From assembly GCA_029891385.1 (NCBI GenBank), contig CM057234.1:17780350-17844349 (forward strand): a stretch of 64,000 bases of DNA, given 5' to 3'. Shown piece by piece: positions 35,177 through 50,639 of the stretch. The translations under genes were made by a program, and so were the position numbers. The notes below the pieces were generated by a model. It made no database searches. It was not told the DNA's origin and was given only the letters and a program-made list of their open reading frames with translations. This DNA is from Erythroxylum novogranatense. Taxonomy: Eukaryota > Streptophyta > Magnoliopsida > Malpighiales > Erythroxylaceae. Each line of letters begins with the position of its first letter. The first letter of the stretch is position 1.

Positions 35177-35240
35177 TATGAAAATTGTGTTTTGCTCTCC
35201 CATTCTTTATTAATGAATTTCTCCTTTATTTCTTCAAAAA

Positions 35241-37786
35241 CAACTTTACATAAACAAGGATAAAAAGATATTGACTTTCTTTGTAATCTCATCAATTGTA
35301 TTAAAACCTTACATATTTTTTAAAGAGTCCTTTTATTTTATGAAAACTCTAGAGCTAGTCACCCTTAAATTTATTATTAATTATCCACATAGAAATCAAC
35401 ATGATAAGAGGCGATTGCAATTTAGAAAATTTTATGAGTGGTATGTGTCAAATAATCATTTAATAATTTTATTAATTAATTGATTTATCATCTTGATATA
35501 TTTTGTATTAAAAATAAAATGCGATATCATGATATTATTTTATTTAAAACTAATTATTTTAGCATAATATGATAATTAATTAAGTCTTTTATTAAAATTT
35601 TATTATGTAATAATATTAACAATAAGATGAATAATTAATTATTTTTATAAATTTAAGATAATATAACCATAAATTAATGTAAATTCATATTGAAGTATGT
35701 TTTAAGTCAAAATCACATCTTAAGTTGCATATTGATTTATTTTTTTACTTTGTATATTATATGTTAATTGTTCTAATCAAAGTTTAAGGTTTCATACAAG
35801 TAGAGAAGATCTATAATGAACTTTTTGCAGGCATAGTTTCATCTAAGTTAGTAAATCCTTGTGCACTATATATGCAATTGTATTAATCATCGGAATTTTT
35901 ATTATTAAATACATTTAGTGATGAATAATTTTTATGTAGTGAGATTAAACAAGAATATTATGTTAAAAATACAATATTAGAAATTTTAACAATATATTAT
36001 ACATGTATGTATCGGTTAATTGTAAATCATTTATTGCTTCACTAACTTTATAAGTTATTTATTAAGAAAAGCAATTTACTTATTCAAAGATTTACCACTT
36101 GTCATAAGATGAAAAGGTAAAATACATTATTGTTAATCTCCGATGGCATCCAAAGGGAATAAATTGCATGTTGGTGAACTTAAACAACTATTGTCTATCT
36201 AATGGACGCAAAGTAACAAAGTTCAATGGATAATAATTTAAAGAGATAATTCAATATAAATTTATTATATAATCAAAAGGTAATTTATAAACTAATTTTA
36301 CAATAGTTTGATAAATAACTATAGCTTACGTTGACTCTCTAATACACTTTTGTAACTTGTACAATCTCTTCTTTGAATAAAGTGAAAAGAAACTTTCTTG
36401 CAATCAATATTTTTGACTTTTTAAGTAAAGAGGAAACTTTTTTTCCCATGTTCCTTCAATTTGAAGTACAAGTCCAACTCACAAATAAAATTTATGACTC
36501 CAAAAGCCTTGCTTGTTCATTTTGATGGCTTAAAGAATCACGCAATTCATAGTGTAACAATGAAAGAAAAGGGGGATTTGAAAAACTCTTTAAAATATGT
36601 TTAACAGCCAAAATAATTTTATATGTCAAAATCAATGAGAACCAATATATTTACAAATTTTGAGACAAAAATGTCAAACTTTGACTCGACCCAGCCCAAT
36701 TTGGCCTGGGCATCCAAGTCAAAGGTTGAACACGGGCCAAAATTGTTTAACCCGACTGTAGCTCGATCGGAACTACAAAATAACATTTATTTTTATTTTT
36801 TAAAAAAATATTAAAAATGGGTTAAGCCGAGTCTCGGGCTGGTCAACCTATGATTACATTGACTTCCCTTGTTAAGACTCAATGTAGATGGTGGAGTCAA
36901 AACCTAGTTGTTGTAACTAGTTATAATACATTAATCAAATCACTATAGCATATTATTCAATGAATATGCATCCATTACACAAAACATAGACTTGATAAAG
37001 ATTTTTTTTTTAATACAATTTTAGCACGCATTTATTGACCGCCAAGATATATTGGTCAGTAAACATACCTAAAATATTGACTTAAGCACTTCTCAATATA
37101 AATCAAAATTTTGATTTTCTTGATGATTAAAAACTCATACAGTGAATTAAAATGATTTTATTGTCTTCAAGTTAAAATAGTTTTTACCTTGTTTTCATCC
37201 AAAACAAAATCATTATTAGTAATTATACTTTGTTATCATTAAAATATAAATTAGAAGTTCCTTAATTTAATAATTATATAATGAATCATACTTTATATAC
37301 ATATTTATAATTACTGATTTATTCTTTTATTGATATAAAATAGAAATTTTCAGTAAGATACAGATAAATATTAACTTTATGCTTAGTTTTATAAACGCAT
37401 TCATCTAAAAAATTGTATGTTTTATCTTAATTTTATAATACACTTATTTATTATAGCCAAAAGATGTTATTAAACTCATATGCATCTTAATTTATTTTAT
37501 AAATACATTTATTTAGAATAATTTATAGTATACCTTAGTTGTTTACTATTTATTTTGAATACAAATACAATTAAGAAATATAATATATTATCCTATAAAT
37601 CTTCTTTCAATTATTTATTTTATATTATAAATTACTTTAATTTAATAATTGTTGATTTTGCTTTGATCTTGCAAAGGTTTTGTGCTTTTATATTAATTTT
37701 GTAAATACATTTATTTTAAACTTTAAAATTATAAATGTTTATTTAGAACAATGACAATTCATGAAGATTAGTTAAAGCGACCATAG
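35241..37786. other. AT-rich intergenic DNA
   Basis: About 2.5 kb of AT-rich sequence without a supportable gene. A short GC-richer patch near 36680-36860 (GCCCAATTTGGCCTGGGC and a later GGGTTAAGCCGAGTCTCGG) looks like a relic of a dispersed repeat but has no clear ends. Confidence 0.55.
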
Positions 37787-38402
37787 GTGAAGAGAACAGA
37801 GTCCTCTTTTTCGTTACATACTTGGTATAACTGTCATCTAATCCTCCTTTACTCGATAACTGGGGTTGAGTTCTTTGGAATGCAAAAGCATACACGAACT
37901 GAACCATCATCCGAATGCTTTATCAACATCCAAACTTACTTTACAAAAGAAGAGAAAAAATCCAAACTTTGAAAAATGAGCTTTTCCATTGTTTTACAGA
38001 GAGGCAGGCTGAGTATAACACAGTGCCTTTTCGTTTTTGTTATAACCATGAACCACACTCTCTGAGAAGCATCCAGATCCAGTATGTCGTGTCAATTTAA
38101 GAGTTGCATCACAGATCGAAGAAAGTTAGGACAGCTAGCATAGCCGGTAAATGGACAACAAACCAAGACAAACGATAATCAACACAAGCCTATTCCAAAC
38201 ATGAGTTAAGCATCATTGATGATTTTTGTTTAGAAAACAAAAGTTCTACGCAAAGCAGATTTGCACAAACACATTTGCAAATAAGTAAACCTAATCAACA
38301 AATTCTGTTATTACAACAGAGTAACCGAACAAAAGGGGATCTAGGCGCGCTCCAGAAATAGAGTCTCAAAGTCTAGCAAGCAACCGAAATAATATGGCTT
38401 CT

Positions 38403-41500
<3,098 letters not shown>

Positions 41501-41514
41501 GTGTTCTTTTTAAC

Positions 41515-41523
41515 TCATATACT
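41515..41523 (-). promoter_or_regulatory. Probable TATA box of the ARF gene
   Basis: The minus strand reads GTATATGAG, preceded by GGGCCGCGAG and a GA-rich run (CT-rich on the plus strand, 41530-41610). That would place the start of transcription near 41490. The Copia-3 LTR begins about 130 bp further upstream. Confidence 0.5.
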
Positions 41524-41651
41524 CGCGGCCCTCTCTCTCTTTCTTCCCTTCTTTCTTTTTATTTTTAATTTCTTTATGTTTTGGATTCTTTTTCTTTTTT
41601 TTTATGGATCTTTCAGACCGAATGGTGAGATTTTTCAGGAAATGATGGTTT

Positions 41652-41939
41652 TGTTATAAAACCAGAATTACAATTTCAGAATATTTGGGAGAGAACACTT
41701 ATTCTTATAAGTTTATTTTTTATCTCTCTTACATCAAACCTTTTATTTATAAGACATTTCAAACACTTAATGCATATACGATAACTCTCACGTATGTGTT
41801 ATGTATAAGCAGAAACCAAACCAATAACCACTCTTACTTCTTGTGTTAGGTAAAACCAAACCAATCCATATGTACACTTAACTATTAAATGGTGCATCTA
41901 CAATTAGCAGACACCATATTATTTCTATCTTTTATAACA
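41652..41939 (-). repeat. 3' LTR of Copia-3
   Basis: It aligns with 47582-47873. On the minus strand ACCAAGGAG just outside it (41940-41950) serves as polypurine tract. Its outer edge faces the ARF promoter. Confidence 0.9.
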
Positions 41940-42104
41940 CTCCTTGGTGTGCTATATAATTGTCTCTTCTCGGCCTTTAAATGCATTTGGTGTTGCCTCG
42001 TTAAAAATCTTATCGGGAAAAACCCGGTGGGATAAAAACCATGATAAAGGAAAAGAGTGAATCTGCAGTAAGCTCCCTCATTGAACACAATGAGCTCTTC
42101 CTCA

Positions 42105-42665
42105 TTAATTTCTTAGATGTCGCATTCCAATCTCGTGGACATGCTTCCTGAAAGGTATAGTAGGAAGTGCTTTTGTGAAAAGATCCGCAGTATTGTTGCT
42201 TGATTGAATATACTGGATGTTGATTTCTTTGCTCTTGTCGAGATCTTGGGTGAATTGGAAAAATTTCGGAGGAATATGTTTGGTTTTATCACTTTTGATA
42301 TAACCCTCTTTTATTTGAGCGATACATGCTGCATTGTCTTCAAATATGATTGTTGGTTCTTTGTTAGTCGATAAACCATAAGTTGTTAAAATGTGTTGCG
42401 TCATTGACCTTAACCATACATATTCTTGGCTTGCTTCATGAAGTGCAATGATTTCAGCATGATTTGAAGAAGTAGCAACAAGTGTTTGTTTATGTGAACG
42501 CCAAGAAATTGCAGTGCCTCCATACGTAAATACATAACCAGTTTGGGATCTGGCTTTATGAGGATCTGATAAGTAACCTGCATCTGCATAACCAACCAAA
42601 ATTTGTTTTGTATTTTTAGTGTAAAATAATCCCAAATCAATTGTACCTCGAAGATAACGGAATAT
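42105..42665 (-). pseudogene. RNase H of Copia-3 pol
   Basis: The largest open piece encodes the end of Copia pol: YADAGYLSDPHKARSQTGY, ISWRSHKQTLVATSSNHAEI, FEDNAACIAQIKEGYIKSD and DLFTKALP. The catalytic Asp, Glu and Asp positions appear present. It is a fragment of a broken polyprotein and not a stand-alone gene. Confidence 0.88.
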
Positions 42666-43990
42666 ATGTTTAATTCCATTCCAGGTGCCTTTTAAGTAGG
42701 AGATGAACTAAATCTTGCTAGTAGATTAACAAGAAAAGCTATATCGTGTCTAAGACTGATTAGAAGATACATGAGAGCTCCTATCGCACTCATATATGGC
42801 GTTTGAATCAAGAACTTCTTCGTTTTCTTCGTGAGGCGAAATGAATCCTCTCAACATTAGCGATCTACCAACCATTGGTGTATTTAATCGAGTTGCTTTA
42901 TCCATATTAAAACGCCTCAATACCTTTTACAGATATGTCGATTGATGCATTAAATATTCCGCTGGTCTATATTCAATTTGCGACCAAGACAATATTTAGC
43001 TTTTCCAAGATCTTTCATTTCAAATTCCTTTTTAAGTACACCTTTGTTTCTTGGATTTCTTTAAGAAGTACTAATGATATTCAAATCGTCAACATAGATA
43101 AATGATAATCACATATCCGGATGTTGTTTTCTTTATAAAACGCAAGAGGCAAATATGACTATTTACATATCTTTCTTTAATAGATACTCGCTTAGACGAT
43201 TGTATTACGCGTCGTGCAGTTGCTTTAGTCCATATAAGGATCTTTGCAATTTGATCGAATACTTTTCATTTGGTTGTGATTTTAATCTTTGCGACATTTG
43301 AATCCTTCAGGATTTTCATGTAAATATCACTATTAAGTGATCCGTGCAGTAAGTTGTAACAACATCCATAAGACGCATTTCCAGTTTCAAGAGCATTGTC
43401 GATTAAATATCTAAACGTAATTGTATCCATAACGAGGAGAGTATGTTTGTTCATAGTCAATTTCGAGTCTTTGAGAAAAACCTTCAGGCAACAAGTCGAG
43501 CTTTGTATCTCACAATCTCATTTTTCTCATTTCGTTTTGAACAAAACCCATTTGTAACCTACATGTGCTTTACACTTTGGGGTGTAAGGACAATAGGTCC
43601 AAACACTTTACGCTTGTTAAGAGAATTTAATTCAAACGATAGCATCTTTCCATTGAACCCAATCATGTTTATTTTGACATTCAATGATAGATCTTAGTTC
43701 AGGATCTTCATTTTCATTGATGATATCACATGCTATAGCATAAGAAAATATTTTATCAATCTCTTTCATATCATTTCGGTTCCATAATTCTTTTGTGTGA
43801 ATATAATTAATTGAGATTTCCTGATTAATCTCAGTTTGTGTCTCTTCTGGGACACTATACTCATCTTGTGTTTCTAACGGAACACTTTTATCTATATTGG
43901 GATCATTAATCACATTTGTTCCTTTTCTTTTTTGAGGATTTTTATCTTTGGAACCGATTGGTCTACCACGCTTCACGCGTCTTTGTAGAT
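42666..43990 (-). pseudogene. Reverse transcriptase and linker of Copia-3 pol
   Basis: YVDDLNIIS is readable at about 43068-43108, with further palm and thumb pieces downstream. The upstream part (43994-43632) encodes the linker RRVKRGRPIGSKDKNP and a LRSIIECQNKHDWVQWKDAI piece that starts reverse transcriptase. Several frameshifts and stops lie between these. Confidence 0.8.
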
Positions 43991-44218
43991 TCATGAGTGA
44001 TCATTTTCTCGATTGTTCTTTTGGGATTTCAATTGACGAGGAGCATTTCTGGTGGTATAAATGATTTAGTCACTCTTTTGTATCGTGAAAGCATCCGGTA
44101 ATTGATTTGCAATTCTTTGCAAATGCACAATTCTTTGCACTTTTGTTTCAGATTGTTTTGTGCATTGATCAAGATCTGATAATGATGGTTCGCACCATGT
44201 AATTTCTTTCATCATTTA

Positions 44219-45212
44219 TTATCTCCCTAATGTCGGGAAAGTATTTTCATCAAAATGACAATCAACAAAGCGTCTTGTAAACATATCATCCGTTTGAGGT
44301 TCAAGATATCTAATAATAGATGTACTTTCATAGAGCATATATCCCCAATCTTCTTTGAGGTCCCATTTACTACGTTGTGGTGGTGCGATAGACACATATG
44401 CCTGACAACCAAAAATTCTCAAATGGGAGATATTTGGTTCTTGACCAAATGCAAGTTATGTGAGGGAGTATGTATGATATGCACTTGGTGGGATCTAATT
44501 AATGCCTCAAAGCATGTAAAATTGCATGACCCATACGGAAATTGGAAGCTTTGTTCTCATCATCAATGGTCTAGCAATAAGCTGAAGGTGTTTAATTAAA
44601 GATTCAGCTAAACCATTTTGAATATGCACATGAGCAACAGGATGCTCGACCATAATCCCAGTTGACATACAATAGTCATTGAAAGTTTGGGATGTGAATT
44701 CACCAGCATTATCGAGTCTGTCTTTCTTTATTGTATAGTAAGGAAATTATGCTCGTAATTTAATAATTTGTGCAAGAAATCTTGGAAATGCCATATTACG
44801 AGTTGATAGTAAACAAACGTGAGACCATCTGCTGGAGGCATCTATCAATACCATAAAATATCGAAATGGTCCACATGGTGGATGAATGGGTCCACATATA
44901 TCACCTTGAATACATGCAAGAAAAGCAGGTGATTCAAATTTTATTTTAGCTGGTGATGGCCTTATGATCAGTTTTCCAAGAGAACAAGATGTACATGGAT
45001 TCTTATTTATTTTAGTAATCATTTTGTTACTCAATGGATGTCCATGTATTCTCAATTATTTTTAGCATCATTGTTGATCTGGATGACCTGACGATCATGC
45101 CAAAAGAGATTATTGAAGGATCAATGTGTTTTGCTTTAACTACCATATTAGATTCAATCACATTTATATATGTATAATGTAATCCAAGAGGGAGCATTGG
45201 TAGTTTTTCCAA
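44219..45212 (-). pseudogene. Integrase of Copia-3 pol
   Basis: The pieces include CTSCSLGK of the zinc-binding HHCC end, DICGPIHPPCGPFRYFMVLID at the start of the catalytic core, and RIFGCQAYVSIAP with a later CHFDENTFP typical of the Copia integrase C-terminus. Frames change near 44740 and 44600. The protease DSG motif, expected near 45500, was not clearly seen. Confidence 0.82.
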
Positions 45213-45743
45213 TATGTTTATCTTTCCCGATTGAGGTTGTAAGATACATATATTTCATATTTCCCTCGATTCATCGAGTATCATATTATGAGAATATATA
45301 TCATTAAAACTCAACAAATTTCTTTTAGACTTTTGGCATGAAATAAGGCATCATGTATTGAGAACTTTGTGCCATTTGGTAATGTGAAATTTGCCTTGCC
45401 AATTCCTTTAATCAAGTCATAGGACACGATATTGTGTTCACAATTGTTTTGTTGGTTTTAATTACGAAAAGAACCTCTTATCTTTCGTGATAGTGTGCGT
45501 TGTGCCACTATCTGGTATGCATAAATTATCATTATTTTTCGCTCCTCTTACGTAAGCGATCCATATCAAAACTTTGCATAAAATAAATAATCTAATGAGA
45601 AAATTGCAAGAATAAAGAGAAAGAGATGTTATGTTAACTTAAAAAATATTACAATCTGTAATTGAAACTAGTAACATAACAAGCAATTGGCCGAGTGACA
45701 TAATAAGCATAATAATACTTAACACAAACATAAGTACATTGTT

Positions 45744-46825
45744 TTAATTTCCATTGCTACTGCCACCAACAATGCCCTGATCCACAAAATCATCAGTAAA
45801 ATCTGAAGCATTCAGATATGTAGAGTCATCTGAAGGATTATGATTCTCAATGAAATCAAAATCAAAAGTACCAAGGTCAGTTGAATCACCTAAAGGGTGT
45901 TGTTCGGTAAAATTCACTTCCTTTTCTTTTCTTTTTAAGGATGTTTTGTATAACTGACATAGATGTTCAGGAACTCGACAAACTTTAGCCCAATGTCCTT
46001 TTGTACCACATCTCAGGCAAGAATCTCCTAAAGTCCTATAAGAAGTTCCATTAACATCATTAATATGGTGCTTGTTATTGTGGTGGCTCGTATTTCTTTG
46101 AAGAGAGTTATATGGATAACTTCCTCGGCCACGTCCACGACCACGGCCACGAATGTAGTTACGACCATAGCCACGACCACGACCGCGACCACGACTAGGC
46201 CTATGATGATTTTTTCTTTCATTTTCATTTCGAATTGCAATATTTGCTTCTGGAAATGCTGCCGCACGATGAGGCGGGATTGATGATTTTCATCAAAGTT
46301 CATTATTCTTCTGGCTCACAAGAAGGCATGAAATCAAGTCGGTATTTTTAAATCTGCACTCGATATTGTTGTTGCAAGGTTACATTCGATCGTGGAAGGT
46401 GGAATATGTTTTTCTAACATATCTTCCTCGGTGATTGTTTGCCCACAAAATTTTAGTTGTGAGACAATTCTAAACATAAGCGAAGTTATACTCATTGACC
46501 TTTTAAAATCTTGAAGCGTAAAGCGCTCCATTCATCACGAAGCGTGAAGTAAAACTTCCTTTTGATGGTCATATCTTTCTTGTAAATTTTTCCACAAATG
46601 ACTTGGATCTTTAATTGTGAGGTATTCTCTTTTAATCCTCATCAAGATGACGACGAATGAAGATCATCGCTTTGGCTTTATTTTGTTTTGATGTTGTATT
46701 ATTTTCTTTAATGGTATCTAAAGATCCATTGATTCAAGATGCATTTCAACATCAATCATCCACGACATATAATTATGGCCCGCAACATCAAGAGCAGCGA
46801 ACTCAATTTTGGCAAGATTGGACAT
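45744..46825 (-). pseudogene. Gag of Copia-3
   Basis: It starts MSNLAKIEFAALDV, is stopped after LESMDL near 46717, then resumes with a capsid-like domain. The C-terminal third has a long Arg-Gly-rich stretch (GRGRGRGYGRN near 46150) and a CLRCGTKGHWAKVC zinc knuckle near 46010, both typical of this Copia branch. The frame reaches a stop at 45744-45746 after GGSSNGN. Frameshifts near 46320 and 46530 break it. Confidence 0.82.
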
Positions 46826-47151
46826 GTTGGCAACTATTTAGAGAGAAATAATTAATACATGTATTCAAATCGATATTACATTAAATAAATTACATGCCAT
46901 GCTCAAATGATATGCCAAGAAGCAACATAAAGATCATAATAAATGCTATTACTAAGAGAAAAAACGTGCGATCTGAATCATTTAGCTCTACACTAAGAAT
47001 GAAACAAAGATACATAATGATAATAATTATACAAAAAAATGATATAGCGGACAACATTTGAAAATTTTTGTAAGAATTTTGAGGTAAGAAATAGTGTGTA
47101 GGGATGAAGTAAATTATGTAGGAGTGGTATCTATTTATAGAAATATTTTTT

Positions 47152-47180
47152 TACCGTTAACTAGCCGTTATAATTTTACC

Positions 47181-47217
<37 letters not shown>

Positions 47218-47275
47218 CCGTTATATATATATTTTACCGTTATATATATAGCCGTTATTTTTTTTTTTAACATCG
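47152..47275. repeat. TA-repeat block in Copia-3 leader
   Basis: A (TA)n run of about 35 bp (from 47181) and two shorter runs are separated by TTACCGTTATA copies. It lies in the untranslated leader between Gag and PBS. Confidence 0.8.
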
Positions 47276-47561
47276 ATGATGTATACTATATAATAAATTA
47301 CGTATTTAGAGGTGGTAATAACTTTTCATTATTAAAAGAAGGTAAAATAGTGAGTCGTCTATAATTTGTTTTAATTATATCATAAGTAGAATTAATGTAG
47401 ATAAAAGGAAGAACTTTATTTTAACAACATCGTAAGTAGGATAAATAAACGGAAGAACTTACGTTTGTTTGATGTACGTAAACCGAAGAACGTTTGTACG
47501 ATGTAGGTAGACGGAAGAACCTTACGATTGCTTGATGTTGATAAGCCGAATTTTAGAAATT

Positions 47562-47581
47562 AGAGCCTCGTGCTGATAACG
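47562..47581 (-). other. Primer-binding site of Copia-3
   Basis: The minus strand reads GTTATCAGCACGAGG right after the 5' LTR. This TATCAGCACGAG-type primer site occurs in one group of plant Copia elements. Confidence 0.7.
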
Positions 47582-47873
47582 TGTTATAAAACCAGAATTA
47601 CAATTTCAGAGTATTTGGGAGAGAAGACTTATTCTTATAAGTTCATTTCTTATCTCTCTTACATCAAACCTTCTATTTATAGTACATTTCAAACACCTAA
47701 TACACATATGACCACCTACTCCATATGTGTTGTTGTGTTAGGTAAAACCAAATCAATAACCACCTACTTCATTCTTGTGTTAGGTAAAACCGAAACAATC
47801 CATATGTACACTAACTATTAAATGGTGCATCTACAATTAGTGGTATACCATATTATTTCTATCTTTTATAACA
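47582..47873 (-). repeat. 5' LTR of Copia-3
   Basis: It begins TGTTATAAAAC, ends ATAACA, and matches 41652-41939 with a few substitutions and short indels. Confidence 0.9.
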
Positions 47874-48159
47874 AGTTTTAAGTTTTAACGGGGATGTTTT
47901 ATAGAATAAAATGACGTTCCATGTATTAAATATTTTTTTATTTACTTTTAATATTTAATTACTAAATAATTTACTTTTTATTTTATTAGTTATTTATTTA
48001 TTTTTGAAAAATAATTTAATATTAAAAATTTTAAATTTTAAAATAATATCGCTTTTATAATTATAAATATAAAAATAATAAAATATTAGAAGAAGATTAA
48101 TAAATTAAAGGAGTTATTTGCATCTTAACATTTTATAAAAAGTTAAAGTAAATTCTTAC
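47874..48159. other. AT-rich spacer between Copia-3 and the Gypsy element
   Basis: About 285 bp of AT-rich DNA with no motif seen. It is the former upstream DNA of the ARF promoter, now displaced by more than 6 kb. Confidence 0.6.
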
Positions 48160-48584
48160 TGGTTCTGCAGGATTTTGGCTGAACTGTACATTACCGTTCG
48201 GATCCATAAGTCGGCTACTTTCTGTGATGAATCCGACGTGAAGATACCTACAAAACAAAGAAGGCTTGTCGGGGGTTGTGTCCCGATTAGCCCCTCCGAC
48301 GCTCAAGTCAGTCTTTTGGTGAAGGTGAGGTTGATGAACGCAGAGAAAAACTAGGTTATGATTGCGTACCTCAATTTGGTGAAATTATCCCTTAAATATG
48401 AAATAACAACTAGGTTTTAGTCTTTTACGTGTTTGCATGGGAGACTTCCTTCTACGGATGGGCCAAGGAGGGCATGGGCCGGACTTGGGCTTGGCCTAGG
48501 CATAAAACTGATCTCTGAAGAATGGACCAATCGGCCCACGGGTCGTTTTGACTGGATCCGGGCCCAACATGGCCGACCCGACCA
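48160..48584 (-). repeat. 3' LTR of the Gypsy element
   Basis: Almost identical to the split LTR at 53234-53263/55601-55992. The adjacent minus-strand purine tract GGAGTAGGGGGCTTA (48585-48599) marks it as the 3' LTR. Confidence 0.9.
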
Positions 48585-49130
48585 TAAGCCCCCTACTCCT
48601 CGAGTCTGAGTGAAGAGAAGGGTCGGAGGAGTATGTAGAGGTTTTATAACCCGTACATAGAACGACTCGTGATTGGGGAGATTGGTTGAGCATTAAGATG
48701 TAGCCCGTCCGTAGGTCAGCTAATGAAGTAGTCGATCGGTCGGGCATTGTTGTTGTAGCTCGGTCATGGGATAGCTCGGGTAGTCCCGATCGGTCAGATG
48801 CCGACTAGTTGCGCGTGACTGCTCGTACTGGGATCGGTCGACTGAGTGCCCAAACTGGTCGGTCTCGGCACTTATTGCGCGACAGCTCGCGCTAAAACAG
48901 GTCGGGTGGTCATCATTAGCGAGCGCATGAAGGTACTTGAAGCATTTATTATTTGACGGCGCGTGCTATCTGACAGCATTTCAAAATCTGAAACGTATCG
49001 TCTTTGTAACCGTTGTGCAGTTGTCCCGTACGTCATTTCAACTGTTCGCCCCACTCCGGATTTTGATTAACCCTAATTTATTCTCCGCTCAGATCATGCT
49101 GCATGTCCGGGCATAGCTCGGATTTTCTCC

Positions 49131-49412
49131 ATGCGTCGAGTTTTGGCTGGATCTCAATTCGAACGTTTTGCCGAGCCGCTGCTTCCTACCGCCCTTGGCC
49201 TCTCTCTGGAGGAAGTAAAGGAGAGAGCCATGGAGGACCGAGGGTCAGTCCCGATTGAGGAGCTGGACCTTAGCTCGGCTGAGGAGGACGAGTTTCCTCG
49301 TGAGGATACTTCCCCGGCCGCTCCCATGGACCCTGCTCCCTTTTTGACTTTTCTGCCTGCTTCCGAGGCATCCCCTGAGCATCCACCCACTTCTCCTTCT
49401 GTAGACTTTTGA
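49131..49412 (+). CDS. Antisense ORF of the Tat-like element
   Basis: A 93-codon frame runs opposite to gag-pol, between the tandem array and the 3' LTR. It encodes FAEPLLPTALGLSLEEVKER followed by an acidic, Ser/Pro-rich tail. Antisense ORFs at this site are known from Tat-group (Retand-type) plant elements. Here only what looks like a C-terminal part remains, since longer proteins would be expected. I cannot assign a function. The ATG start is only the first one in the frame. Confidence 0.5.
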   Translation: MRRVLAGSQFERFAEPLLPTALGLSLEEVKERAMEDRGSVPIEELDLSSAEEDEFPREDTSPAAPMDPAPFLTFLPASEASPEHPPTSPSVDF

Positions 49413-49559
49413 AGCTCACCTGGTCGGGCTTGTGACCAGGGCAAATTTACATTAATGCAATCTTTACTTTTGTTTCATTTTTTCTGATGTCATTTTCCGT
49501 ATTTATGCTCTTTACTTTCGATGTATGGTGAGCTTTGATGAAGTTGCTCATAGTCGACC

Positions 49560-50450
49560 GGCTTCGAGGTCGACTTATAGTAAAGTCCGAACCGAGGTCC
49601 CAAGGATCTCGTCTTAGCGACCGATCGACCGCAGTTGATCTGTGTCGATGCCGAGTGAGGGTCCCAAGAGCCTTGTCTTGGCGACCCGGTTGACTGCAGT
49701 CGGTTTATTTAAATGTCGGGCGAGGCTTCCAAGAGTCTTGTCCTGGTGACCTGGCCGAGCAATAGGCGAAGGCAATCGATGGTCCCGAGGATCTCGTCTC
49801 GGCGACCTGGTCGATCGATAGTCGAGCTATGTAGATGCCGAACAATGGCGAGTGAAGGTCCCAAGGATCTTGTCTTGGCGACCCGACCGACCGTAGTCAA
49901 TCTATGAAGATGCCGGGCGATGTTGAGCGAGGGTCCCAAGAATCTTTTCTTGACGACCCGACCGACCGTAGTCGATCTATGGAGATGCCGGGCGATGGCG
50001 AGCGAGGGTCCCAAGGATCTTGTCTTAGCGACCCGACCGACCGTAGTCGATCTATGGAGATGCCGAGTGATGGCGAATGAGGGTCCCAAGGATCTTGTCT
50101 TGGCGACCCGACCGACCGTAGTCGATCTATGGAGATGTCGAGCGATGGCGAATGAGGGTCCCAAGGATCCTGTCTTGGCGACCCGACCGACCGTAGTCAA
50201 TCTATGGAGATGCCGAGCGATGTCGAACGAGGGTCCCAAGGATCTTGTTTTGGCGACCCGACCGACCGTAGTCGATCTATGGAGATGCCGGGCGATGGCG
50301 AGCGAGGGTCCCAAGGATCTTATCTTGACGACCCGACCGACCGTAGTCGATCTATGGAGATGCCGAGCGATGGTGAATGAGGGTCCCAAGGATCTTGTCT
50401 TGGCGATCCGATTGATCGTAGTCGATCTATGGAGATGTCGGGCAATGGTT
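49560..50450. repeat. 75-bp tandem array in the Gypsy element
   Basis: About eleven to twelve units. The last seven are very regular, with GGAGATG at 49981, 50056, 50131, 50206, 50281, 50356 and 50431. Units carry GAGGGTCCCAAGGATCTTGT and GACCCGACCGACCGTAGTC. The first four or five units are diverged and of uneven length. Because 75 is a multiple of three, both strands show long repetitive open frames that are not genes. Confidence 0.92.
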
Positions 50451-50639
50451 GATCGGATTTTTTACTCTTTGTCACATATAATGGAGTTTTTCATTGCCAA
50501 GAAACTTGAAAACCCCTTTATTGATGATAATGAGGGCGTGGGCCGTTAAAAAACCTGTCTGGCAGGGGCAGGAAAAATGTACCCACAAGTGTTGTACAAA
50601 AACATTATTGAACAAACATTAATCAAAATAAGACTTATC

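Larger units (their letters stand above)
33019..35240 (+). mobile_element. LINE copy B, right part
   Basis: It continues the reverse transcriptase from the TTAAT site: KVISKILATK, a palm with [20 protein letters not shown], and LSFADNLILFAE. A connection domain and a C-terminal zf-RVT-like segment (LKRLWWILEDKNSIWIIWL near 34100) follow. The end has a typical LINE 3' region with TTTATTAATGAATTTCTCC and then an A-run. Frameshifts and stops are frequent. Confidence 0.88.
41652..47873 (-). mobile_element. Copia LTR retrotransposon (Copia-3) upstream of ARF
   Basis: LTRs of 288 and 292 bp (41652-41939 and 47582-47873) begin TGTTATAAAAC and end ATAACA. The flanks are GGTTT and AGTTT, a target duplication with one mismatch. 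On the minus strand come PBS, Gag, integrase, reverse transcriptase (YVDD kept), RNase H and a purine tract. Stops and frameshifts break pol. The LTRs are highly similar apart from small indels, so the insertion is not very old. It lies between the ARF promoter and that promoter's former upstream DNA. Confidence 0.92.

Noticed and set aside
46028..46303. Val-rich frame that looks like a membrane protein
   Set aside because: It is the shifted frame of the Arg-Gly-rich Gag region of Copia-3.
49709..50549. Long open frames on both strands (226 and 209 codons) with a repeated 25-residue unit
   Set aside because: They run over the 75-bp tandem array. As 75 is divisible by three, open frames repeat automatically; no family features and no independent coding signal.
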